A stretch of 5,356 bases of DNA, from positions 1-5,356 of the forward strand of contig CAKPHZ010000040.1 of assembly GCA_934162265.1 (NCBI GenBank), in the 5' to 3' direction. The stretch is from an uncultured Bacilli bacterium (GTDB lineage Bacteria; Bacillota_I; Bacilli_A; RF39; UBA660). Made by a program: the position numbers and the translations under genes. Below, one piece after another: positions 1-5,311 of this stretch. Positions within the stretch are counted from its first letter, which is position 1. Every line of letters begins with the position of its first letter. The notes below the pieces were generated by a model. That model worked only from the letters and a program-made list of their open reading frames with translations. It was not told where the DNA came from and made no database searches.

Positions 1-1
1 C

Positions 2-421
2 TTAACGTTTTGAGAATTGAGGTGCACGACGAGCAGCTTTTAATCCTGGTTTCTTTCTTTCTTTTGCACGTGAATCTCTTGTGATGAAACCATTTCTCTT
101 TAAAATAGAACGATAAGAATCTTCTTTACCAGCATTATCCTTATCATACTCTAATAAAGCTCTAGCAATACCTAAACGAATTGCTCCAGTTTGTCCACTG
201 TATCCACCACCACGAACATTTACAATTACATCAAATGTTTCTTTATTATCAGTAACTTCTAATGGTTGCATTAAATCCATTACTAATACTTCATGAGGAA
301 AATATTCATGAACATCTCTACCATTTACAGTAATATTTCCCTTACCTGGAACTAATGTTACTCTAGCACTAGAACTCTTTCTTCTACCAGTTCCGTAAAA
401 TTTTCTTTCCTTATTTGCCAT
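2..421 (-). CDS. rpsI: 30S ribosomal protein S9 (uS9), complete
   Basis: This is a structural protein of the small ribosomal subunit head; its C-terminal tail reaches the P-site tRNA. The 139-residue product starts MANKERKFYGTGRRKSS, matching the family's YGTGRRK opening. It contains NVRGGGYSGQTGAIRLGIARALL at about residues 68-90 and ends in RAPQFSKR, the invariant basic tail with the terminal SKR that contacts tRNA. It is slightly longer than Bacillus S9 (130 aa) because of a few extra residues at the N-terminus and around residues 94-103 (DKDNAGKEDS). The start is fixed by AGGAGG at 430-435, 8 nt upstream. The ATG overlaps the end of rplM by 11 nt, so the two genes form one operon and are probably translationally coupled. 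The stop codon TAA occupies bases 2-4, so the gene is complete, but its terminator would lie outside the window. Confidence 0.98.
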   Translation of the reverse strand: MANKERKFYGTGRRKSSSARVTLVPGKGNITVNGRDVHEYFPHEVLVMDLMQPLEVTDNKETFDVIVNVRGGGYSGQTGAIRLGIARALLEYDKDNAGKEDSYRSILKRNGFITRDSRAKERKKPGLKAARRAPQFSKR

Positions 422-863
422 TCTTTGTTCCTCCTAATGTAACCAATTTAGGTTGTTGTGCAGTATGAGGATGCTCACTTCCTGCATATACATGTAATTT
501 CTTATACATTTGTCTTCCAAGTCTTCCTTTTGGAAGCATTCCTTTAATTGCTCTTTCCATCATTTCTTCTGGATAATTAGCTTTCATTTCCTTAGCAGTT
601 CTTTCTCTTAATCCTCCAACATATCTAGAGTGATCATAATATTTCTTGTCCTCTAACTTATTACCAGTTAATAATACTTCACTAGCATTAATAATGATAA
701 TATTATCTCCACAATCAACATGTGGTGTGTAAGTTGCTTTATGCTTTCCTCTTAACATAGTAGCAGCTTTTGAGGCAACGCGTCCAAGTGGCATATCCTT
801 AGCATCAATTACATACCAATCACGAACAACATTTTCCTTTGTTTGCATAAAAGTTGTCTTCAT
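411..863 (-). CDS. rplM: 50S ribosomal protein L13 (uL13), complete
   Basis: This is an early-assembling protein of the large ribosomal subunit that binds 23S rRNA. The 150-residue product carries the family signature LRGKHKATYTPHVDCGD (about residues 38-54), followed by NIIIINA. The C-terminal half has KGMLPKGRLGRQMYKKLHVY and GSEHPHTAQQP. Length is close to Bacillus L13 (145 aa); the extra residues are a short tail that runs into rpsI. The start is supported by AAAGGAGA at about 873-880, roughly 9 nt upstream. It is the first gene of the rplM-rpsI operon, with its own near-consensus promoter at 957-985 and a structured 5' leader of about 85 nt, which suggests autogenous control by L13. The last codons (Leu-Gly-Gly) double as the Shine-Dalgarno of rpsI. 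Confidence 0.98.
   Translation of the reverse strand: MKTTFMQTKENVVRDWYVIDAKDMPLGRVASKAATMLRGKHKATYTPHVDCGDNIIIINASEVLLTGNKLEDKKYYDHSRYVGGLRERTAKEMKANYPEEMMERAIKGMLPKGRLGRQMYKKLHVYAGSEHPHTAQQPKLVTLGGTKNGK
430..435 (-). promoter_or_regulatory. Ribosome binding site of rpsI, inside rplM
   Basis: On the minus strand the bases read AGGAGG, 8 nt before the rpsI ATG. They are also codons of rplM (Leu-Gly-Gly near its C-terminus). Ribosomes finishing L13 therefore clear the S9 initiation site, which favours coupled, near-equimolar synthesis. The coupling is inference; the motif and spacing are seen directly. Confidence 0.9.
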
Positions 864-896
864 TTTTTCAAATCTCCTTTATATTTTTTCATTTAC

Positions 897-935
897 TCCA
901 ACTAAAGCCGTGTTCCCAATACGAAAATAGTTGAA
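897..935 (-). promoter_or_regulatory. Probable L13 leader RNA (cis-regulatory stem) of rplM
   Basis: In the rplM 5' leader, bases 935-928 (UUCAACUA) pair with 904-897 (UAGUUGGA) over 8 bp, including one G-U. A second short helix forms inside between CGU (923-921) and ACG (911-909). The enclosed loop contains GUAUUGGGAACACGG, far richer in G and C than the surrounding DNA, which points to conserved RNA rather than spacer. Position directly upstream of rplM, about 35 nt before the start codon, fits the L13 leader motif known from low-GC Gram-positives, where L13 is thought to repress its own operon. I assign it from position and structure, not from an alignment. A covariance search with the Rfam L13_leader model would settle it. 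Confidence 0.65.
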
Positions 936-956
936 ATAGAAAATGTACCGATTATG

Positions 957-985
957 ATTATATGCGAAAATCAATTTTTTGTCAA
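957..985 (-). promoter_or_regulatory. Housekeeping (sigma-A type) promoter of rplM-rpsI
   Basis: The minus strand shows a perfect -35 TTGACA (985-980), a 17-nt spacer, and a perfect -10 TATAAT (962-957). Transcription should begin near 950, giving a leader of about 85 nt that holds the L13 stem and the AAAGGAGA ribosome binding site. A full match on both boxes with ideal spacing implies strong constitutive initiation, as expected for a ribosomal protein operon, with control left to the leader. Confidence 0.92.
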
Positions 986-1573
986 TAATTTAAGAACATT
1001 TTTATAAAAAATTAACTATTAGTAATTACAAAAAAAATTATCCTTATGTTCTATTTTTACCTAAGATATATTTTTGGTCATCAAAGCTTGAATTGTACAA
1101 AATAAATAAGTAATCAAATAAATAGGATTAAAAAAAATTACCTTAATTTTAGACAACTATTAAAACATAACTTATGATTTTCTCTCTTTATCATATAGAC
1201 AATAACCATAAACTACCATCATCATAGAAAGAATAGAAAAATTCCTTGTTTGATGATAATATCTAAAAAAATACTGTACCCGTTCAAAAAAAGAATCAAA
1301 AATAGACAAAAGAATAAAAACAACTTTTCAAAAGATAATTCATAAGCAAAAACAACGTTACTTCCCATACATCCATATCCTCACTTTACTATCACTTAAA
1401 TAACAAAAAACATTTCTCCATTACCTTCTCTATCAAAAAAGTTTAGACTAATTCAGTACTTTCTTAACCAAAAGCACTAAAATATTTAACAGTATAACGC
1501 AAAATTCAATTGACATAAATTGACAAATTTTGCAAAATGTCTATTATGTCAACACAAATTCATTTTTGACAAC
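986..1573. other. AT-rich intergenic gap, no confident gene
   Basis: Between the rplM promoter and the clpC terminator lie about 590 bases with no recognisable gene. The minus strand is T-rich, so chance open frames read as Phe/Leu-rich peptides. The best are a 48-codon frame (ATG at 1368 to TGA at 1222, one hydrophobic stretch, weak GTGAGG site 10 nt upstream) and a different frame open from 1327 to 1172 with no ATG near its beginning. Both are within what such composition gives by chance. A nested inverted repeat sits at 1510-1552 and is listed separately. Two near-identical A8-TTA(T)CCTTA tracts lie 100 bp apart (1030-1046 and 1130-1145). I see no tRNA, no strong terminator and no known riboswitch here. 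Confidence 0.7.
1510..1552. repeat. Nested inverted repeat with TTGACA arms
   Basis: Three layers of symmetry share nearly one centre. The outer arms are TTGACATAA (1510-1518) and TTATGTCAA (1544-1552), a perfect 9-bp inverted repeat. Inside are GACA (1522-1525) and TGTC (1538-1541), offset by half a base pair. The core ATTTTGCAAAAT (1527-1538) is a perfect 12-bp palindrome. TTGACA also occurs as direct copies at 1510, 1520 and 1566 on the plus strand. The structure lies 22 bp beyond the clpC terminator U-tract. It could be an operator for a dimeric regulator, a long RNA hairpin, or a chance product of AT-rich sequence. The symmetry is seen; the role is unknown. Confidence 0.75.
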
Positions 1574-1603
1574 AAAAAAGCAAGTACACAAACTACTTTG
1601 CTT
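1574..1603 (-). terminator. Intrinsic terminator of clpC, overlapping its stop codon
   Basis: On the minus strand AAGCAAAGTA (1603-1594) pairs with TACTTGCTT (1586-1578), leaving one unpaired base, across a short loop. A run of six U follows (1579-1574). The 5' arm includes the last two clpC codons and part of the TAG stop codon (1595-1593), so a terminating ribosome would cover half the hairpin. The clpC transcript therefore should end here and not continue into rplM, which has its own promoter. Confidence 0.8.
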
Positions 1604-3890
1604 CCTGAAGAAACAATGTACTCACTTCTAACTTTTCCTTATTCATTACCCGATCAATAATTTGACTTTCTACCTTACTCTCAATAATTTTCGAAATCTT
1701 TCTAGCACCATACTGTTGATAATTTGATTCTCTTACTATCTCTGATATAAGATTTGCTGACAACCTCAAATCTAAATATTTTCCCTCTAATTTTTTCAAT
1801 TGTTTCTTAACAATACAAACCACATCTTTCTCCGTTAAAGAATTAAAAGGAATAACACTATCAATTCTATTTAAAAGAGGAAGAGGAAGTTTTTGCTTCA
1901 AACTACTCTCCAAGCAAGAACGCTTATCTTGAGAAAAACCAACTTTATTTTCTTCAAAACCTAAATTAGAAGTCATAATAATAATATTATTTCGAAAATT
2001 AACTGTATTATTTTTTGCATCCGTAAGCTCACCAACATCTAAAATTTGATAAAGTAAATTTAAAACACTAGGACTAGCTTTATCAATTTCATCCAATAAA
2101 ATAACTGCTGTCGGCTTTTCCTTAATTTTAGTTAAAACCGTATTATTATCATCATATCCCACATAACCAGGAGCAGAACCAATAATCTTATTAATAGAAG
2201 TTGCATCAGCATACTCACTCATATCTAAACGAATTAAATTCTTTTCCCCACTCAAAAATTTAGCATAAGAAGTTGCTAAGTTCGTTTTCCCCACCCCTGT
2301 AGGACCAACAAACAAATAAGACTTTACCCGATTATTAGCATATCCAAATTTCATCTTCTTAGTTGCCTGAATCAACTCTTGAATCGCTTCATTTTGCCCA
2401 ATCACATGATTCTTTAATTCTTTTTCCAATTTTTCAATCGTACTTGCCTTTTCCTTCAAAATCTCATAAACAGGAATCTCAGTCTTTTCATGAATTACCT
2501 TAGCAATATCTTCCAAAGTCACAACCTTATAATTTTTCTTATTCCTTAACTCAAATTCATTAATCTCTGAAGTTAATGCCGATTCCCTTTTTAAAGAAAA
2601 ATAGGCTTCCTTCAAATTATTATCTAAAATATAAGCATTCTTATCCTTTTGAACTTCATTTCTCTCTTTTTTTAATTGATTTAACTTCTTTACCTCATTT
2701 GTTTCCCTAATACTAATAGAAGAAGAAACCTCATCTAAAACATCAATAGCCTTATCAGGATTATGACGATAATAAATATATTTATCCGAAAGATGAACAA
2801 TCTCACCAATCATATCATCAGGAATCTTTACTTGATGATAATGCTCATAAATTGGCTTCAATTTATTCAATATCAAAACTGTAGTATCAAGAGAAGGTTC
2901 CTCAATAATAATTTTTTGAAACCTCCTATCCAAAGCCTTATCTTCCTCAATAAATTTCTTATATTCTTTTATCGTAGTTGCCCCAATACAATGAACAGTC
3001 CCCCTAGCAAGTGCAGGTTTCAAAATATTAGAAGCATCAATAGCCCCTTCTGCACCTCCTGCTCCAACTAAAGTATGAATCTCATCAATAAAAAGAATAA
3101 TATTTTCTTCTTGTTCTACTTCTCTTAAAATTTTTTGCATCCTCTCTTCAAATTCCCCACGATATTTAGTACCCGAAACAAGCGTTGCCATATCCAAAGA
3201 AATAATCCTTTTATTCTGCAAATTCAAAGGAACTTCCCCATCAGCAATTTTTTGGGACAACGCTTCAATAATTGCCGTCTTTCCTACCCCAGCTTCTCCA
3301 ATTAAAATAGGATTATTCTTCGTCCTACGACAAAGAATTTCAACAACTCGATTTAATTCTTTTTCTCTCCCAACGACAGGATCCATCTTCTGTTTTTTAG
3401 CCTTCTCTACCAAATCATACCCAAGCTCATCAATCAATAACTTTCTTTTTCTCTTCTTTTGCTTCCTAATTAATTTCACAGAAAATTCATCATACAAATC
3501 CTCCAAAGAAATCCCCATACCAATCAAAATACGAATAGCAATTCCCTCCCCCTCCTCCAAAAGAGCAGAGAAAAGATGCTCCGGTGTAACCTCACCATTA
3601 TTATTATCCTTAGCATCTAAAAGAGAATTTTCCATAATTTTCTTAAGAAGAGGAGTATAAAGATAAAATTTAGCACACTTTGTCCCTTTCCCTATAACAG
3701 AAATAATTTCCTCCCTAAAATTATCATAATTTAAACCATATTCTCCTAACTTTTGAGAAAGAACTTCCTCATTTTTTAAAATAGATAAAATCAAATGTTC
3801 TGTTCCAATATAAGGATGATTTAATGCCATCATCTCTTCTCTCGCTTTTAATAGTACAAATTGTGCTTCCTCACTAAAATTACCAAGCAT
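1593..3890 (-). CDS. clpC: ATP-dependent Clp protease ATP-binding subunit ClpC
   Basis: This is an AAA+ unfoldase that feeds substrates to the ClpP peptidase in the cytoplasm. The 765-residue product has, in order: a double Clp-N domain (1 to about 145); ATPase D1 with Walker A GEAGVGKT (198-205), Walker B ILFIDE, GATT and the arginine finger in ALDRRF (319-324); a short coiled M-domain (about 399-453), which marks ClpC and excludes ClpB; and D2 with Walker A GPTGVGKT (529-536), pore loop GYVGY, Walker B VILLDE, NRID and sensor-2 GAR. VGF at 650-652 matches the ClpP-docking tripeptide. GTEH and TPEH in the N-domain keep the glutamates that bind phosphoarginine in Bacillus ClpC. It is somewhat shorter and more diverged than Bacillus ClpC (810 aa). 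The start at 3890 is preferred to the in-frame ATG at 3896 because of ribosome binding site spacing and alignment. No ctsR, mcsA or mcsB precedes it; cwlJ lies 98 bp upstream in the same direction. Confidence 0.95.
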   Translation of the reverse strand: MLGNFSEEAQFVLLKAREEMMALNHPYIGTEHLILSILKNEEVLSQKLGEYGLNYDNFREEIISVIGKGTKCAKFYLYTPLLKKIMENSLLDAKDNNNGEVTPEHLFSALLEEGEGIAIRILIGMGISLEDLYDEFSVKLIRKQKKRKRKLLIDELGYDLVEKAKKQKMDPVVGREKELNRVVEILCRRTKNNPILIGEAGVGKTAIIEALSQKIADGEVPLNLQNKRIISLDMATLVSGTKYRGEFEERMQKILREVEQEENIILFIDEIHTLVGAGGAEGAIDASNILKPALARGTVHCIGATTIKEYKKFIEEDKALDRRFQKIIIEEPSLDTTVLILNKLKPIYEHYHQVKIPDDMIGEIVHLSDKYIYYRHNPDKAIDVLDEVSSSISIRETNEVKKLNQLKKERNEVQKDKNAYILDNNLKEAYFSLKRESALTSEINEFELRNKKNYKVVTLEDIAKVIHEKTEIPVYEILKEKASTIEKLEKELKNHVIGQNEAIQELIQATKKMKFGYANNRVKSYLFVGPTGVGKTNLATSYAKFLSGEKNLIRLDMSEYADATSINKIIGSAPGYVGYDDNNTVLTKIKEKPTAVILLDEIDKASPSVLNLLYQILDVGELTDAKNNTVNFRNNIIIMTSNLGFEENKVGFSQDKRSCLESSLKQKLPLPLLNRIDSVIPFNSLTEKDVVCIVKKQLKKLEGKYLDLRLSANLISEIVRESNYQQYGARKISKIIESKVESQIIDRVMNKEKLEVSTLFLQEAK

Positions 3891-3897
3891 ATTCATG

Positions 3898-3904
3898 CCC
3901 CTTT
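3898..3904 (-). promoter_or_regulatory. Ribosome binding site that decides the clpC start
   Basis: The minus strand reads AAAGGGG at 3904-3898. It is only 1 nt from the ATG at 3896, too close for initiation, but 7 nt from the in-frame ATG at 3890. The product from 3890 begins MLGNFSEEA, which aligns with the start of Bacillus ClpC (MFGRFTERA). I see no CtsR-type GGTCAAA repeat, no CIRCE element and no strong -35/-10 pair in the 98 bases between cwlJ and clpC. Confidence 0.7.
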
Positions 3905-3988
3905 CTTCTAAATATTATTTTATTTTCTTAATAGCTATTTCATTTTACTATTTCTATTTTGTACTTAACTTGAAAAATTTAAACAAAT

Positions 3989-4414
3989 TTAATGCAATTC
4001 CTGACAAGTACCTGGCTGTGGCCGATAAAAACAATGATTTTTATAACGACCAGCTAAATTTTGATCCCACCATGTTACTTTACAAGACTCCCCAGTAGTC
4101 GGTGCATAAAACCACAATGAATTAGTTGCAGGATAATAATATTCTCCTCGAATAACCCTTCTAGCTAAACTCTTCTCAAGTTCCGTCGGATTTCCATAAA
4201 AAAGACTACTAGAAGGTCCACTAAAACCACCAGGAGATTGATATACCATTTTACTAATACTAGTAATATCCTTAAAAGTTAAACATTTAGCAATCACTCG
4301 ATTAACTCCAACATTTCCTACCATCAGCATGCCCAAATTTCCTTCCCCTACCGCTTCAGCACGCATCAAACGAGCCAAGAGTTCCAATTCTTTCTCGGTA
4401 TATTTTACAATCAT
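3989..4414 (-). CDS. cwlJ: CwlJ-like spore cortex-lytic hydrolase (Hydrolase_2 family)
   Basis: CwlJ degrades the spore peptidoglycan cortex during germination and in Bacillus sits in the coat, triggered by Ca-dipicolinate. The 141-residue product matches Bacillus CwlJ (142 aa) along its length: LLARLMRAEAVGEGNLGMLMVGNVGVNR at about 12-39, a YQ segment near 58, ALARR-like SLARRVIRGE (82-91), a central SLWFYAP (99-105), and GRYKNHCFY (112-120) near the end. Glu20 in RAEA corresponds to the catalytic glutamate of the SleB/CwlJ family. There is no signal peptide and no peptidoglycan-binding domain, as in CwlJ and unlike SleB. The ATG at 4414 is chosen because GGGTGG lies 4 nt upstream; an in-frame TTG at 4426 has no such site. 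The partner gerQ, needed for CwlJ in Bacillus, is not in this window. clpC follows after 98 bp. Confidence 0.92.
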   Translation of the reverse strand: MIVKYTEKELELLARLMRAEAVGEGNLGMLMVGNVGVNRVIAKCLTFKDITSISKMVYQSPGGFSGPSSSLFYGNPTELEKSLARRVIRGEYYYPATNSLWFYAPTTGESCKVTWWDQNLAGRYKNHCFYRPQPGTCQELH

Positions 4415-4418
4415 TTTA

Positions 4419-4424
4419 CCACCC
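4419..4424 (-). promoter_or_regulatory. Ribosome binding site that decides the cwlJ start
   Basis: GGGTGG on the minus strand (4424-4419) lies 4 nt before the ATG at 4414. It overlaps the alternative TTG codon at 4426-4424, so that TTG cannot use it. Starting at 4414 also gives the same N-terminal length as Bacillus CwlJ. Confidence 0.65.
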
Positions 4425-4429
4425 AAAAT

Positions 4430-4458
4430 AGTATATGCTTAACTTCAATCATTCATGC
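4430..4458 (-). promoter_or_regulatory. Possible sigma-E-type sporulation promoter of cwlJ
   Basis: The minus strand has CATATACT (4437-4430), one base off the mother-cell sigma-E -10 consensus CATACAnT. Thirteen nt upstream is GCATGAAT (4458-4451), a weaker match to the -35 region. Bacillus cwlJ is transcribed by sigma-E, so motif and gene agree. Transcription would begin about 10-15 nt before the ATG, leaving a very short leader with the GGGTGG site at its 5' end. The -35 match is loose, so the call is tentative; no convincing TTGACA/TATAAT pair is present instead. Confidence 0.42.
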
Positions 4459-4533
4459 TTCTTTTCCCACAAAAATAATTTTAAAAAAAGAAAATACTAA
4501 ATCAGTACTTTAATCCAAATAAAAGCAACAAAG

Positions 4534-4557
4534 TAAGAAAAATTTTTAAATTTCTTA
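4534..4557. repeat. Short inverted repeat upstream of ylmH
   Basis: TAAGAAA (4534-4540) and TTTCTTA (4551-4557) form a perfect 7-bp inverted repeat around an A/T-only spacer. It spans the place where the ylmH -35 box would be (about 4543-4548) and lies between the divergent cwlJ and ylmH promoters. It may be an operator, but AT-rich sequence gives such repeats easily. Confidence 0.4.
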
Positions 4558-4562
4558 AAGAA

Positions 4563-4571
4563 TGATATAAT
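4563..4571 (+). promoter_or_regulatory. Extended -10 promoter of ylmH
   Basis: TGATATAAT at 4563-4571 is a perfect extended -10 element (TGnTATAAT). The -35 region 17 nt upstream (TTTTTA, 4543-4548) is poor, which is typical of extended -10 promoters. Transcription should begin near 4577, about 11 nt before the ylmH start codon. The -10 box includes the upstream ATG at 4570, so that codon cannot be in the mRNA. Confidence 0.75.
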
Positions 4572-4574
4572 GAT

Positions 4575-4582
4575 AAAGGTGA
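4575..4582 (+). promoter_or_regulatory. Ribosome binding site that decides the ylmH start
   Basis: AAAGGTGA lies 5 nt before the ATG at 4588. An in-frame ATG at 4570 has no ribosome binding site and lies inside the -10 box, so 4588 is the start. The site is at or very near the predicted 5' end of the mRNA. Confidence 0.75.
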
Positions 4583-4587
4583 ATTTC

Positions 4588-5280
4588 ATGAAAAAAGATC
4601 AATATAAAATAGAAAAATACAAAGAAAAATTAGAACGAGGAGAATACACAGGATTCATCCCCAGAAGTACTGCTACCACTCTCCAACATCAACTAAGAAA
4701 AAATTCATTTTCAGAATTTATCCCATTCGAAGATGCCGATAAAATTATTTTTTACACTCAAACAAAGCCAGAAATTACTTTATGTAAAATCATCTGCAGT
4801 AGAAAAATTACCCACGCAATGATTCTAGGAACCCTATTTAGTTTATCACTTTGCGATGATACATTTGGAGATATTATATTTTGGCAAGAAAATTTCTACA
4901 TATACTTATTTTCAAACCTCTATCCCTACTTAAAACAAGAACTTTCTACCATCGGACAATACAAAGTACAAATAGAAAAAGTTCCACTAAATAGTTTAGC
5001 AGATTATAAACGAGAATTTTTGGAGAAAAAAGTCATAGTTTCCAGTTTAAGAATAGATAATATAATTTCACAGCTTATTGGACCCAGTCGTGACAAAATT
5101 CTAGAAAAAATGAAAAATCAAGAAATCATTTTAAATGATGAAATATTAAAAAAGCCTCACATCAACCTAAAAGAAAATGATCGTTTTAGTATCAGAAAAC
5201 AAGGAAAATTCTTATTCGACCGAATAGAAGGAAAAACAAAAAAAGAAAAATTCATTTTAATAATCAAAAAATATTGCTAA
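4588..5280 (+). CDS. ylmH: YlmH-family S4-domain RNA-binding protein
   Basis: YlmH proteins bind RNA through an S4 domain. In Bacillus subtilis YlmH is tied to cell division and has been reported to act in ribosome-associated quality control, overlapping with RqcP. The 230-residue product matches YlmH (257 aa) in both halves. The central domain has MILGTLFSLSLCDDTFGDIIF (about 78-98), equivalent to Bacillus VLGTLMGIGL..FGDILF, followed by KVQIEKVPLNSL. The C-terminal S4 domain starts at VSSLRIDNIIS (151-161), continues with SRDKILEKMKNQEIILNDE, and ends with the family tail DRIEGKTKKEKF (211-222). The N-terminal region is shorter than in Bacillus. In Bacillus the gene sits in the ylmD-H/divIVA cluster; here it is alone, divergent from cwlJ and closed by a terminator. 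Base composition is like its neighbours. Confidence 0.92.
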   Translation: MKKDQYKIEKYKEKLERGEYTGFIPRSTATTLQHQLRKNSFSEFIPFEDADKIIFYTQTKPEITLCKIICSRKITHAMILGTLFSLSLCDDTFGDIIFWQENFYIYLFSNLYPYLKQELSTIGQYKVQIEKVPLNSLADYKREFLEKKVIVSSLRIDNIISQLIGPSRDKILEKMKNQEIILNDEILKKPHINLKENDRFSIRKQGKFLFDRIEGKTKKEKFILIIKKYC

Positions 5281-5283
5281 AAT

Positions 5284-5309
5284 AAAAAAAGAATGAAACT
5301 CCGTTTCAT
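5284..5309 (-). terminator. Minus-strand terminator for a gene right of the window
   Basis: ATGAAAC (5293-5299) and GTTTCAT (5303-5309) form a 7-bp hairpin with a 3-nt loop. Read on the minus strand it is followed by TC and then seven U (5290-5284). This is the layout of an intrinsic terminator for leftward transcription, so a convergent gene probably lies just beyond the right edge. The stem has only two G-C pairs and may be weak alone. Confidence 0.55.
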
Positions 5310-5311
5310 CT

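Noticed and set aside
1046..1105. 19-codon plus-strand frame in the gap
   Set aside because: No ribosome binding site, too short, and ordinary for AT-rich DNA.
986..1573. CRISPR array, tRNA or mobile element in the gap
   Set aside because: No regularly spaced repeats, no cloverleaf-like GC stems, no transposase fragments and no target-site duplications were seen.
2763..3071. Plus-strand open frame of 102 codons
   Set aside because: It lies wholly antisense to the D1 ATPase region of clpC and shows no family features or start signal.
1593..3890. ClpB disaggregase instead of ClpC
   Set aside because: The middle domain is about 55 residues, far shorter than the long coiled-coil of ClpB, and a ClpP-docking VGF tripeptide is present in D2.
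3972..3991. AAATTT-GTTT-AAATTT hairpin as a cwlJ terminator
   Set aside because: The stem is all A-T and only 6 bp, too weak to call a terminator.
3895..4098. Plus-strand open frame of 67 codons
   Set aside because: Most of it is antisense to the conserved 3' end of cwlJ, it has no ribosome binding site, and its product resembles nothing; it is a mirror of the coding strand and AT-rich spacer.
4415..4426. TTG start extending CwlJ by four residues
   Set aside because: No ribosome binding site precedes it, and the GGGTGG site overlaps it; the ATG at 4414 gives the usual CwlJ length.
4570..4587. Upstream ATG extending YlmH by six residues
   Set aside because: The ATG is part of the TATAAT -10 box and has no ribosome binding site; AAAGGTGA and alignment favour 4588.
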